From Apium graveolens (taxonomy: Eukaryota > Streptophyta > Magnoliopsida > Apiales > Apiaceae), in contig NC_133650.1 in the NCBI RefSeq assembly GCF_009905375.1, positions 147,206,567 to 147,270,566 on the forward strand: a stretch of 64,000 nt of DNA, written 5' to 3'. Positions 1 to 12,416 of the stretch are shown here, one piece after another. Both the position numbers and the translations under genes were made by a program. The notes beneath the pieces are model-generated. The model made no database searches. It saw only the letters and a list, made by a program, of their open reading frames with translations, and had not been told where the DNA came from. Numbering within the stretch: position 1 is the stretch's first letter; each line of letters opens with the position of its first letter.

Positions 1-409
1 AAAACTCATGATAAGGAAATGTATGGGGCTCTCCAATCTCTCCCTCTGATCCTCTAGAAGTTACTCTCACAACCTCAGTGATATCCTGCTGAATGATCTA
101 TGGCGCTGGATCCATAGGCATCACAGGCTGATCAACCTCATGTTCTCATATGTACTCTACCGGTGCTATCTGAAAGGCCTTGGGAACAGAAGCGTACACT
201 GCTAGAGGGGCTGGGATAAATGCTGATTGTAGCTGGGGCTCCATAACCTGTGGATAGGGGTACTCAGGTGGTAACTGTGGCAGTAGCTGAGGCTCAAAAT
301 ACTGCAGATAGTCTACCGGATCAGGTATCTCTAGTACTGGTGGCTCAATAGGTACTGGTGGCTCTGATATCACCTGCTCTCTACGCCTACGATCCGATGA
401 AATCTCCAT
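1..409 (-). pseudogene. Tekay-like leader ORF, fragment copy A
   Basis: This is the start of a proline- and glutamate-rich protein encoded between the primer site and gag of a minus-strand Ty3/gypsy element. It opens with MEISSDRRRREQ at 409 and continues with PPVPIEPP- and PEYPYPQ-type segments. An in-frame stop near 146 ends it early; copy B has sense codons (EYMGEQEVDQ) at the same place. Homology to copy B continues in frame through 145 to base 1, so the gene is cut by the window edge. The stop arises where copy B has ATGGGA and this copy has ATATGA. I see no enzymatic motif, membrane segment or signal peptide, and the function is unknown. Confidence 0.6.
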
Positions 410-574
410 CTAACAACATAGTCAAAACACAGAAAAAGGTTAACTTTCTATTCCTAGAACTTACAGATACTCAACCTATAATCTAACACAATCCTAACAA
501 TCCTATTCCTATATTATGTAATCTTCCTATCATATCTTAGTCCAAGTGTTCTTGTTTCAGGGACCAAAACCTAC

Positions 575-587
575 AGCTATGATGCCA
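575..587 (-). other. Primer binding site of copy A
   Basis: On the minus strand this reads TGGCATCATAGCT, a decayed match to the plant initiator-tRNA-Met primer site TGGTATCAGAGC. It lies 3 bases from the LTR boundary at 591, as expected for a minus-strand element. Confidence 0.55.
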
Positions 588-590
588 AAA

Positions 591-1950
591 TATAACGCCC
601 TCCAAATCTGGGGTCTAGATCAGGGGGTTACTTGCCAACTAATAAAATAATTAAACCTGTACAGTAATTAAATAAACATATATCTAACCCCTTTATATTA
701 CTACTCAGGATCTTTAAGGTTAAGGTATGAAGACAAGAACACAACCCTACTTTTATTATACTTTCAAATTCAAAATCTTACAAACCTCTCTTTATTACAA
801 ACCAACTAACTAAACATGTTTTAAAACTAAGTTCATTTTATTCAAACACACACAACATCTATCCATATTAAACATGTTCTGGAAGGTCAAAGCTCTCTTC
901 CATAATTGGGATTAGCACTTTTGGTGCCAGAGGGTCCCGCCTTTTCACTCGTTTATTTACTAACCTGGTGTGGATGAGCTTCATTCTCAACTTTTAATGA
1001 AAGATAAAGTGAGTAACAATGTAAAGGTGAGTCATAATTGCTCAGCAAGTCCGCAATATATATATAGTATCATAAGAAAGTTAAGTGAATCTGATATGAA
1101 TAGGTAATCAGATTTTATATGTATCTATGCATCTCTGTAAAAGATAAAGAAGGTCGCGGTCGGCAATTATCAATAAACTTATCAATAAACTATATTGGAC
1201 ACAAAACAACATTCACAATAATACCCTGCTGATCAGCCATGATACAGTGCAGATCTATACCTATCTGTATAGATCCAATCGGCTACCAAGGCGCTATGGC
1301 CCAATACCAGGGGTCCGGTCCATTCCCAACCCATAGGGTCCAGTCCATCCCTGGCCCTTATCATAACCATCCAGTCCACAGATAAGCATCCGGAACAATC
1401 GGTATGCTTTGATATATCCCAACATTAAAATATATCAGGATATAGATAGTGTGTAATCTACTGGAATATGAATAGAGTATTCAACGTATCAAGGGTAATC
1501 AGAAGTAAGGTAAAAGAATGATCAAATAACAGTAATTGTGTTTCAGTGAATATGAACAAAGGTTATCAATATTTAGTGTATCAAGAATTTGAATCAAATA
1601 TAGAACTAAGCATAACAATTCACTATTCTGAATTTAGAATAGGGGAGAAACTTGCCTGGTATGCGATCTACCCCAAGTCTATCACGATATTCTATCACTG
1701 GCCTGAACTACCTCGCTGGATTCGTATCTATCAAGGAAAGATACTAATTTAATTGACTTATACTTTAATCGTCTATCAGTTCGAATCCACGCAACTCTTA
1801 TCGTTTACCCGTACGATCATAACTGACTCGTATAATAATTTACTAGCAATTAAGACTCGACTGACCACATAAATCATCTAGTATATAAGTCAAATAGTCA
1901 CTCTAGGCTTTAAAATATATTTAGAATTGTGGGCGCTTGCTACAAAAGTC
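591..1950 (-). repeat. Partial LTR of Tekay-like copy A
   Basis: The LTR begins at TATAACGCCCTCC, which is the TGTAACGCCC terminus with TG changed to TA. About 900 bases align closely with 24272-25135, including the shared block with the GATCAGCC and AGATCTATACC motifs. The right limit is uncertain: from roughly 1930-2150 the sequence becomes the 3' side of a second leader ORF, so this LTR is joined to copy B by a rearrangement. The small ORFs inside it have no recognisable product. Confidence 0.6.
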
Positions 1951-2206
1951 TGGAAAATACTACTGTCGGATATAAACCAAAACTGTGAGATAGATATGCC
2001 TAATTTCACTACTAATATGCCTGCATATATATATACATATATCACATATCATACAACATCTCTCACTATCCCACTCTGTCTCAGAACCCTGGTGGCACTC
2101 GATCTATCTCCTGACGGATCATCTCTAAAATCGACTGAGCAAGTCTAACTGCCCGATGAAACTCTTAATGGGTATGGGTGCCCTCATGTCTCAGCTCTCC
2201 CAACTC
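1951..2206 (-). other. Unassigned junction between copies A and B
   Basis: This AT-rich stretch includes a TATATATATACATATAT run near 2026. On the minus strand it carries broken peptide continuing the copy B leader ORF (for example DRSSATRVLRQ in one frame). It is probably leader-to-gag spacer of copy B. No gag homology is visible. Confidence 0.35.
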
Positions 2207-2750
2207 TCAAGAAGCTCCACGGTATATATATCTCAATCTCTCTCTCAAAAAGTAATCTGGCTGCAAAGCTGCTAACGGACCAGTCTCTCGCTGATCAACC
2301 AAACCAAGTATCTCTCGATATTGTGCCCTCCAGAACTGCCTGTCCTCAAGCATACTAGAAAACTCATGATAAGGAACTGTATGGGGCTCTCCAATCTCTC
2401 CCTCTGATGCTCTGGAATTTACTCTCACAACCTCAGCGATATCCTGCTGAATGATCTCTTGCGCTGGATCCATAGGCATCACATGCTGATCAACCTCCTG
2501 TTCTCCCATGTACTCTACCGGTGGCATCTGAAAGGCCTCGGGAACAGGAGTGTACACTGCTAGAGGGGATGGAATAAATGCTAGTTGTAGCTGGGGCTCC
2601 ATAACCTGTGGATAGGGGTACTCAGGTGATAACTGTGGCAGTAGCTGAGGCTCAAAATACTGCAGATAGTCTACCGGATCAGGTATCTCTAGTACTGGTG
2701 GCTCAATAGGTATTGGTGGCTCTGATGCTGCCTGCTCTCTATGCCTACGA
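2207..2750 (-). pseudogene. Leader ORF of Tekay-like copy B, 3' exonic part
   Basis: This is a second, longer copy of the proline-rich leader protein and is open from 2750 to the stop at 2207. Segments in order are a PPIPIEPP-like proline block, PEYPYPQ, a middle with LAVYTPVP, and an acidic to charged C-terminal half containing MLEDRQFWRAQYREIL that may form a helix. Its first codons (METSSD) lie at 24090-24069, separated by a solo LTR inserted after 2750 with the near-perfect duplication TACGA/TATGA. Without the insert the protein would be about 185 residues. It lies between gag and the primer site. Its function is unknown and it matches no family I recognise. Confidence 0.6.
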
Positions 2751-5700
2751 TGTGATATCCAGTATTTTTCAGAATTATTATTATTATTATTAATTGAATA
2801 TGTTTATGTGCTTTTATGATTTAGAAGGAATAAAATGGTGGATATTTTATTCCTGTTTCGTGGGTTCATGTCTTTAATTGGATTAATGTGCTAACTGATT
2901 GCTGGTATTAATATTTTTTAGTATTGTGAAAGTATATAAATACTTTTACTATTTCAAAATTTTATCTAGAAGCCGATTATTTTATCGATATCGGTAAAAT
3001 TGAGTGTATTTTCCCATCTTGAGAATCGAGTGGCTATGTTACTCGCCTCAATATTTGATCCGTGTTAGAAATATTATTTGGTATTTTACCCGTGTTCACC
3101 CGGGTAAAAGGGTGAAGTTTAAAAACAGTTACAATAATATTTTACAGCTATTTTATTATGTGTTAAATGAATTATTGCGTGTTTAATATTATTTAAAAGT
3201 GTGTCTGGCCATAAATTAGCATGTGATAGAGTTGTGAGTGGTCCCTAAGGACCAGAGTATTTTTTTATATACTCGTTACATGTTTAAAATGCATTTATAC
3301 GAATTGATCTGCAATCTGGACTCATATTTATTTGTGTCTTTATCGAGGTACTCGTTTTATCTCGTTTTATGTGCATTTAAATGTATTTTATGTGTTTTCG
3401 GGATTTTCTGTTAATTAAGGAATCGTTTAGGTTTTTCAAAAATCAACGAACCGGGACCCCACCGTGACGTCAAAGCCCACAAAATTCGTGTTTTTATTTT
3501 TATAGAATCATTCATATTTCAAATACCTAGTATTTTTGCATTTCTGTATTATTCATAATTTTTGGAAAATTTTGATATAAATTTTGTATTTTATTACTTT
3601 TAAAAATTATTCCCCGTAATTATTATTTTTGGGCCTAATTATTTTAATTAGGAGATAAAAACACCGTAAATTAATTTTGGGGTATTTATTTTACAATTAC
3701 TATAAATAGTTGCATAATTTTTATTTATTTTAATAAAATTTCAGAAAAATAGGAAACTGAAGAACAAGAGTTGGGGGTGTTCTTGAACTTCTAAGGATTA
3801 ATTCATTGATTTCCTAAGATCCTGATCTCCGTTTTTGAAGCTCGAATATCATAATTGAAGCTCTCATCATTCTCTTTCTTTTAGTACATCAACTGCATCA
3901 AAGGGTAATTGAATCAAAAAACTCGATTTTGATTGTAATAATCGAGTTTTGGGGATTTTGAATTTGACGAATCGTTTGTATATTTTGACGTTGTATATGA
4001 ATGGATCGTTTAAATTGCAATTGATTTATGCATATATTGTTATTGTTTGGACTTGAATTGTGGGTCATCGGAAACGACATCGTCATCATCGTTTTCTGAT
4101 TTTCTGGCCATACCTTTACTCAGTTGTTAATTTTAATTTGTGGGTTGAATTTGTAGGAACTTAAGGATCATTTTGACATAAGTATTGTTATTTTTTGTTA
4201 TGTTTCAGTCGAGGTTGTAATTTGACCAGAGTTATTACTGGGTTTTTTGGCCGGATGTTGCTCGAAGAGGACGAACAATAGTTCGTTTATGCTTGATGTC
4301 TCTTACCCTGAGTTGTTGTTGTAATGTTGTCCAAAATTAGGCTGAAAAACGATGGAAATGGGACTGTTTCAACCCCGTCGTAACATCACCGGATTCTTGG
4401 TCGTCGTCGAAATCTGGCAATGTTCCGATAGGGTTCTTGACTCCCAACCCGACCCGTCGGTTTTAATTAAAACCCGGGTTTGATCTGAAAAAGCCCCAAA
4501 CCCTTCCCAAATTCTTCTTCTATATTTTCTGATTTAAATTTAATTCAAAATTCAATTTCTGTTTTTTTTAAATCATTTCTTTTAATCTTAAAAATTGTTT
4601 AGTTATTATTTTAAATTCCAAAAATTATTTACCTAATTATTTTAAATTCCAAAAAAAATTATTTCCTTTAATTGTTTTCAAAAATCTAATTTTATTTAAT
4701 TATTTATAATTTATTACTTAAATATTTATAAATTTAATTAATTGATTAAATCATTTAATCAATTAATTAAATTTATAAATAGTTAAATAAAATGTAAATT
4801 ATTTATAATTAACTCAAATAATACTTAAAAATTATTTTAAGCTTTTAAAAATTATACTTTGGTATTTAAAAATCAATTAATATTATTATTAATTGATTTA
4901 TTCTTGCTTATTCTTATTTTATTCATAATAAATAAACCATTCATCCGTTTAATACAAAATGAACGCGTATAAACTCAGAAAAATATTTCGCGTTCATTAA
5001 AAATACTTTTGAAACCCAAATTCTTCTGTTTCGAAAGGTCGCTTGATTTGAAAATCGATTCTGAGTCGCGTAGTGATTAGAAAGTCCTATTTTGACCCGA
5101 TTTTAGTTTCAAACGTACCGAGTCGAATGTTTTAACGAACCGAGGCATGTGCGATATGAATTATGTGATACGTAAGTTATGTGCTATGTGAATTACGTGT
5201 GTACATGGGTCAAGAGTCCTGCTTTTGACTATTATAACTATGTTTGGGCTATCGAATGGGTAGACGATAAGGTTTTGACGATAAGGTTTTGACGCGCAGT
5301 TCATCGAGTAATTATCGTTTAAGCGATTAAGTTGTATCTTTTAATTATGGATGTGGATCGCTTGAGTTGATCAGGACTAGACATTTGGAAGAATGAGATG
5401 GAATGGTATTGGATATTTGGCTTCTAGCAATCGCAGGAACAACAGATCAGTAAATTGTCAAAAGAAAAGATGGTGATCCCATAAGATGTCAGAATGAGGG
5501 GTTGTGTTATTGCGAGTGTGACTAACTACTAAAATCCCAAAGGAAAATATCCCTATCATCACTTATTGTTTAAGTGATATTTATTTTGAATCCTATTATG
5601 CAAGTATCACTTTCCCTATTCTAAGTTCAGAATAGATAAATATTTTACATATCGCTGAATTAAATGCTTAATATGCAAGTACTCTATGTTATTCTATATT

Positions 5701-6292
5701 TATAATAGTTAAATGTTTTTACTTATCAAATTACCGGATTTATAAATGTTTTAGACTTTGAAAAAGATGATTTTGTTGCGAGTTTCCTGCCAAAGTGAAT
5801 GGGTGAATAAAATTCATAAGGGTGTCGATTATTATGACCCCTCTCAATAAAAGGTTTTAAGATTGGATGAATGCGTAAGTGACCGGGGGGACGGTCAGGC
5901 GGAGGGCCATGTAATAAATGAAATATTGTAATACAACTTATGCCACAGGCAGACATATTGCCTTTTTATTTGAGTACTCATGTTTTAGGACATGTTCCTA
6001 CGAATCATAATCCAGTGCTATCACACGGGCTGATCAGCATGTGATAATATGTCCGTCGGAGAAAGATTCCAATCTAAATTTATATTGCTTTAGGTAATCA
6101 TATACTGAGTAATTTATCAAGTGTTCTGTTTTGGATAAAAAGATGAAATGTAGTATTGATTCAGTTTTTGATTTATGTTGATACTTAATTTGTTATTAAA
6201 TATCAAAAGTGGTATTAATAGAGATGATTGATGTTGACTTCAGTATGGGATGTTGTGAGCATCAAAGTTCGTATTGATATCTAATTTGATAT
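2751..6292 (+). repeat. Solo LTR A, first segment
   Basis: This is the 5' portion of a roughly 4.3 kb LTR whose remainder is 23273-24068. It starts TGTGATATCCAG, which is TGTAACGCCCGG of the sister LTR at 13189 with transition-type changes. It shares with that LTR the block TATCCCTATCATCACTTATT (here about 5548, there about 15766). No coding sequence is visible, and the short ORFs inside are not convincing. It is interrupted by Tekay-1; the five bases GATAT at 6288-6292 are that insertion's target duplication. Confidence 0.75.
4723..4781. repeat. Perfect 29-bp inverted repeat
   Basis: Arms 4723-4751 and 4753-4781 are exact reverse complements around a single C at 4752. They consist only of A, T and a few G or C. 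Imperfect pairing extends further outward (4714-4722 against 4782-4790 mostly pairs). It lies inside solo LTR A, and no equivalent is visible in the sister solo LTR. It could form a hairpin or cruciform, or be a minimal terminal-inverted-repeat remnant. Confidence 0.85.
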
Positions 6293-9200
6293 TGTCACAC
6301 CCCAAACCGATAACACACACACTAAATAAATGTGAACCATAAATTACATGTCCAAAAGATGATAATAACACGATTACAAACCCAACAAAAAATATTAACA
6401 ATCCCGAGATCTTTACAAGTTCAGAGTTTGGAACAGCCCTTCTAACTAATACCACAATTATGTACTGGCGGATATTGCCTATATATATTCTACCTGCGCC
6501 CTCAAATGGTCTTCACTCTGCCTACCGGTTGTCTTACGGGAGGTCTGCTTGGTACGAACCATGATTGCTAGTTGTAGAACAGGGTTAAATACAAGAAAAT
6601 GAGCTAAAATGCTCAGCAAGTACTAACAGTTCTACTATACAAGGCATTATCTCAAAATTACGGGTTCATGAATCTAGGGGTTATAGATGCTTGTAAAAAT
6701 GACAATAAGAAACATGAAGTTATAATATAAGGACATGGTAGAATCATAGCAATCGAAACATGGCATATGGAATCATGGCATTGTGGCAACATGTTATAAT
6801 ATAAAGGCATGGTAGAATCATAACGACCAAAACATGGTATATGGTATCATGTCATCGGGAAATCATGTTATAATATAAAGACATGGTAGAATCATAATGA
6901 ACGAAACATGGCATATGGTATCATGGCATTGGGCAATCATGTTATAAATATCAAATCATCAAAATCATTTTAGGACGCTACGGATTACAGCCGGTGATCA
7001 GCCGCGAAGTAATCCCGAAGTGCGTTGGGTTCTCAAATATAATGGGATCCCTAGGCTATATGTGAGCCAAACAATAAGTGTAAAAAGGACTTGCGTCTAG
7101 TCCAATCCAATAAGTCAAGAAAACATATAACTACAAGAATACACATAACTTAATCATATGCAATTCAAGTAATCCACATAGTAACATAATCACATAATGG
7201 CATGGCATATACTACTAGTTATTTATACTATAATATCAGCTAAATACCTAAACACATAAGCAAGTAACACATAAGAACTATTATTGACCTTAACTTAAAC
7301 CTAAAGATGATGTGCAACACTCAGACTCTTCACCTCTAAGTCCCAAATAAAACGTATACCACTAAAGTTTTTCCTAAGACCACTCGAAGGGTGCTCTCGG
7401 GTGTCTTGGTGGAATTAGGATGTCTCCACCTTGGGCCTTCACTTCAAACCACTTCCTACAGGTTGTTAAGACTCTAAACTAACTTCTAAAATTGGTGCGA
7501 CTCAAAGGCCTCATCCTATAGGCTTACAAAAATCAATACTTACACTAAGGTTCCTGCTAGCACCAGTTTGCACGTCCTGTGCTACTTGGCCGAAATCTCA
7601 ACTTTTACATGGGGCCTTCTAACAAAACCAATTCCCATGGATTCTTAAGACCTAAACATAACTCTCAGATTTGGTTTCATGCTAAGGTCTCACCTAGTAT
7701 TCTCTAAACCTCTGCTCAAAGTTGACACTTGTGCAGCCTCCCTCGAATTCATTTTGCCCTGTTTTCACTCACATAAAACTCACTTTTCTCACTCAATTAT
7801 TAATTCTAATGGTTTGTTAAACTTCCTAAGGATACATTATACTTATTTAAGCCAAGTCCCCGTGAAGTCCTAGCTCAAGGCATGGTTATAATTGACCAAA
7901 GTTCAAGCTTACGCGGCCCTGCCCTATTCTGAGTTACTCTCGGAAATGTGTGTGTGCACCTACCTAATTGCTAGTTTTTCAACGAATAAAAGCCACTGGA
8001 CTCAAGTACAACTCAATTCCTAACTCCAGTAAACTGGGGCCTAGCAAGGCCTTACCAAAACTCAAATAAAATAGCCTATACTTATGGTGAAAAATTCTGC
8101 TACATAGTGCCTAGTGTACCTTCTTCCACCTTAACTCCCATTTTAACACCAAAACCAACAATCAAGCCAACAAATCTAACTTACATTGTACACAACCCTA
8201 TTGACTATCATTTTATGGAAAAATACGAGCATAAACCTAGCCATATAAGCCATTTACCGAGGCAAAAATAGAGAGCATAGCAGAGCAAATTTTACATATG
8301 CGATTTTTAAGCCAAATTCCGAACTAAACATACATGGTATCAACTTGATGGCTACTAGATTTTATCATGACTTATCAAGGCACATAGCATACTATCATTT
8401 TAGAGCATAAACCGTGGCATGCATTGCACAAAAACTCAAATTTAAGTCACATAGCACATTTATCCAAAATACTACTTATTCTACAACATGCAAGTATAAA
8501 CTTTAACTTTCAACGTAAAAATCATGGCATGCAAGGATGGAAACTTTGTAAAATACATCTTTAAAAGTCACATGCAAAGTCTCTTTCTTCTTGAAAATAA
8601 GTAAAACTATCACACAAATAACAAAAACCATTCGGCTCCTTGGGAGTCATTGCTGAATGCTTGAGGCCAAGATCATGGATTGAAAATAGAAGCAAAGCAC
8701 TTCATCAAGACCATCTCTTGCACAAGTTTTATGCTCCATATTGAGTTCAACTCTAGATTCATAAGAATCAAAGTTAAACCCTTGGCTTTAGCCACATGCA
8801 ACTAAGAAACTAACCTCAAATAATGATGTAAAACCAAATGTAGTTGACCCTTGCTTAGAGGAGTTGAAAGGTGTAAGAAAATGGATAAAATGAGGAAGAA
8901 AAATGAGAGGGGGGGGTTTAGGCGCGGCCGAGAGGGAGTAGAGAGAGGAGAGAGTGGAGTTATGTATTGGTGAAGAAAATGAGGTGAAATGAGTGTTTAG
9001 TCTAGTTTTTGTCTCATTCAAATGGTAGTGGATTTTGCTTTTTACCATTCTATCCTTCACCCACTAATAGCAAGATTTTGCATGCAAGGTTTTATAGGTC
9101 ATTTAGTTAATCAAATGGAGTTAGTGGAGGGTGAAAGGTCGGTCTTACCCTTGATCTATATTTGGGTGGAATTTGAATGCAAGGGCACACTTGTAATTCT

Positions 9201-9773
9201 ACAACTATTAAAAGTATAATTAAAAAGAATGTGTTTTAGTAATTAAAATATAAATCCATAAATCACAAAATTAATACCATAAATACTATGAGATTTTAGA
9301 AGTTTAATAAAATTGATTTCAAAAATTTTGGGGGAAAATAATTTATATTAAAAATAGTTATTCTAATATTATCATACTAATAAATCATGAAAAATTATAA
9401 TTAACACATTAAAACTCACACAAGCAATTGCAAATAGTTTTACTCTACTCCACAATATTATAATATAATTTATCCGTCTATTCGCAACTTATTCAAATAT
9501 CACTAAATCGCGAGAATCTCAATTATTACTTAATTGCGTAGTCGCAACTATTCAAATATTATTAAATCGCGCTACTTATTTAATCGCGTAACGAAAATCT
9601 TACTCGCGTACAAAAGCTATATGCTTAAAAATATTCCAGCAACATTCGCAATGCCACATGACAAAATTATACACAATATATAACAAATCCGCATAGTCGG
9701 CCTTATAACACATAATATTTATGAATAAATACATCGCACTTATAAAATAGCTCAAATATTTACTGGTTGTCAC
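6293..9773 (-). repeat. Tekay-1 left LTR (3' LTR)
   Basis: It starts TGTCACACCCCAAACC and ends GGTTGTCAC beside the polypurine tract. At about 3.48 kb it is shorter than the right LTR, mainly because it lacks a 470-bp block present at 20131-20600. It contains a 74-bp tandem array at 6719-6940. Short ORFs inside (for example 8788-9060) recur in both LTRs only because the LTRs are copies, and none resembles a gene. Confidence 0.9.
6719..6940. repeat. 74-bp tandem repeat, 3 units
   Basis: Units start at 6719, 6793 and 6867 with GTTATAATATAA, and a partial fourth starts at 6941. Each contains ACATGGTAGAATCAT and ACATGGYATATGG. The period is exactly 74 in all cases. The same array is present in the right LTR at 19723-19944. 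Confidence 0.9.
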
Positions 9774-9792
9774 TTCCTCTCCCCCTTATAGG
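9774..9792 (-). other. Tekay-1 polypurine tract
   Basis: The minus strand reads AAGGGGGAGAGGAA directly before the 3' LTR, the usual site for plus-strand DNA priming in LTR retrotransposons. Confidence 0.85.
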
Positions 9793-9808
9793 ATTCTGTC
9801 CTCAGAAT

Positions 9809-11138
9809 CTAGGAGAATAGTTGAGGATACCGGTTCCGCATTTCAGATTCTAACTCCCACGTTGCTTCTTCGACTTTAGGATTCCTCCACAATACTTTCA
9901 CCAAACTTACTCTCTTGTCAATCCAGTATCTGCACGGGTTGCTCTTCGTATGATAAATCGGCTTGAATTTCCACTGGCTTAATCTCTATCATATGATTGA
10001 CATCCGGATTATACTTTTTTAGCAATGAGACATGAAATACATTATGCACGTGCTGATATTGTGGCGGCAAGGCTAGATCATAAGAAACCTTCCCTACTTG
10101 GTTCAAGATTTCAAAAGGTCCGATGTATCTTGGAGCTAATTTCCCTTTCTTACCTAATCGGGTCAAACCCTTCCATGGTGATACTTTTAGCCATATAACT
10201 TCCCTAATTTCGAGTTTCACATCCTTCCGGGCGGGGTCCGCATATTTCCTTTGTCTATCCTGAGCAGCAACGAGTCTCTTCTTGATCACAGTGACGGTTT
10301 CCTTCATTTGCTGAATCAATTCAGGTCCAAAAATCTTTCCTTCCCCAACTTCATCCCAACTCGTCGGTGTTCTACACTTTCGCCCATATAAAGCTTCGTA
10401 TGGTGGCATGCCAACACTTGAATGGTAGCTATTTTTATATGAGAATTCTACAAGTGGTAGATGATCATCCCAACTTCTCGAATAATTAATTGTATAGCTT
10501 TGCAACATATCTTCAATGGTTTGGATTGTTCGTTAACTTTGGCCATCGGTTTGTGGATGGTATGCCGTACTCATGTTTAATTTCGTTCTGAGATTTTCTT
10601 GAAATTGTCTCCAGAATCTCGAATTGAATTGTGGGTCTCGATCTGAAACTATCGATATAGGTACTCTATGGCGTAACATGATTTCGGGAACATACATATG
10701 AACTAGTCTGTCTAACGAAGACTTCTCATTGATTGGAAGAAAATATGCTGACTTCGTAAGGCGGTCAACTATCACCCAAATTGCGTCGGGTCAAGAACGT
10801 GTTCGCGGTAAACCCACTAAAAAATCCATGGCAATATTTTTTCACTTCCATTCTGGAATCTTCAATAGTTGAATCAAACCACTTGGTTTCTGATGTTCTG
10901 CTTTCACTCTTTGGCATGTGTCACATTTTGAAACCCATTCTGCGATCTCTCTTTTCATGTTCGACCACCAAAAACTCTTCTTCAAATCATGGTACATTTT
11001 GGTACTTCCCGGGTGAATCAAAAATCTTCAGTTGTGTGCTTTTTGCAAAATATCCTTCTTCAATTCAGTCACATTTGGAATCCAAATTCTTGTCAAAAAT
11101 CTCAACACACTTTGTTCATCTTTTTGTGTACATATCTC
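9809..11138 (-). pseudogene. pol: Tekay-1 integrase with C-terminal chromodomain
   Basis: This is the 3' end of pol. Reading down the minus strand, a degraded HHCC zinc finger lies near 11035-10915 (WWSNMKRE-type text and paired Cys). The catalytic core follows with VDRLTKSAYFLP, VSDRDPQFNSRFW and HPQTDGQS at 10775-10533. The region 10508-9918 has the WDDHLPLVEFSYKNSYHSS and GPFEIL motifs and the HVFHVSLLKKY-like hinge (HNVFHVSLLKKY). The end at 9809 carries LVKVLWRN, EEATWELESEMR and YPQLF, the chromodomain signature of Tekay/Del elements. Integrase inserts the cDNA and the chromodomain is thought to bias integration into heterochromatin. At least two frameshifts and several stops break it, including one before the chromodomain. 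Confidence 0.88.
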
Positions 11139-12416
11139 TTAACCTGTCAACTGACTATTCTCTTGAGTGGTTACTTCATCTTGGTATTTTTTTATCCTCT
11201 CTAGTCGTGTTGGTTGAAAAGTAATGGAACAACATATTTTTTTCGCTCCTCCATGATCATAAAGTTCTAATTGTAATTTTTCAACTTCATCAGATAATTC
11301 CTTCGGCATTGTTATCATATTTAGCTTTTCCTTCCTACTCAATGCGTCTGCTACCACGTTGGCCTTTCTCAGATGATATTGTATCGAACAATCGTAGTCT
11401 TTGATCAATTCCAACCATCGGCGATGTCTCATATTTAGCTCCTTGTGAGTAAAGAGGTACTTCAGACTTTTGTGATCCGTCTATATCTCGCACTTTTTCC
11501 CATATAAGTAGTGTCTCCATAGTTTCAAAGCAAACAATATCGCAGCTAATTCTAAGTCATGAGTCAGGTACTTCTGTTCATGTGGTTTAAGTTTTCTTGA
11601 AGCATACACTGTCACCTTCATGTGTTGCATCAATACGCATCCAAGTCCTTTATAAGAGGCATCACTTTATATCACAAAATCTCCCTTGTCATCTGGTAAT
11701 GCTAAAACCGGAGCAGTTACCAATCTTTTCTTTAATTCTTGAAAATTACTATCACACTTCTCCGTCCATTCAAACTTTTCATTCTTCCTTGTCAATTTGG
11801 TCAGTGGTACGGCAATCTTCGAAAAATCCTTTACAAATCTTCTGTAGTATCTTGCCAGTCCCATAAAACTTCTCACTTAGGTTGGCGTCTTCGGTCTCTC
11901 CCAATTCATCACCGCCTCAGTCTTTTCAGGATCTACCCTAATTCCCTCACTTCCAACAATATGTCCAAGAAATCTTACTTCAGCTAACCAAAACTCAAAT
12001 TTCGAGAACTTGGCATACAATTTCTCCTTTTTCAATACTTCCAAAGCTATTCTTAGATGTTCCGCGTGATCAGTTTCTGTCTTTGAATATACTAAAATAT
12101 CATCGATGAAAACTATAACAAACTTGTCCAAGTACTCCTTGAATACACGATTCATTAAATCCATGAAAGCATCCGGTGCATTCGTCAACCCAAAAGCCAG
12201 AACGAGAAATTCGTAATGTTCATATCTTGATCGAAAAGTTGTTTTCGGTATGTCTTCAGACTTAATCTTCAATTGGTGGTATCCCGATCGCAAATCAATA
12301 TTTAAAAAATAAGAGGCTCCTTTGAGTTGGTCAAATAGATCATCAATCCTAGGCAAAGGGTATCTATTCTTAATCGTCAACTTGTTAAATTCTCGATAAT
12401 CTATACAAAGTCTCAT
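11139..12416 (-). pseudogene. pol: Tekay-1 reverse transcriptase and RNase H
   Basis: The reverse transcriptase half (12416-11877) has [16 protein letters not shown], the palm motif [12 protein letters not shown] and the [10 protein letters not shown] segment. An in-frame TAA at 11877 interrupts EVRSFMGL-type text, and the frame resumes at 11876 with RSFMGLARYYRRFVKDF. Another stop lies near 11667 in the RNase H start (DASYKGLGC follows). RNase H and connection continue through 11432-11139 with [15 protein letters not shown] and [11 protein letters not shown]. The reading frame is displaced by 2 bases near 12416, where MRLC should follow the KKKDG motif. The catalytic aspartates of the palm are present, but the copy cannot make a full enzyme. 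Confidence 0.9.

Noticed and set aside
1..409. Host proline-rich protein gene
   Set aside because: The frame lies beside a primer site and LTR and has a second copy in the same context at 2207-2750.
6719..6940. CRISPR-like array
   Set aside because: Units are contiguous 74-bp tandem repeats without unique spacers, in a plant LTR.
8788..9219. Pair of ORFs conserved at 8788-9219 and 22343-22717
   Set aside because: Conservation is explained by LTR duplication; frames differ in length and have no domain features.
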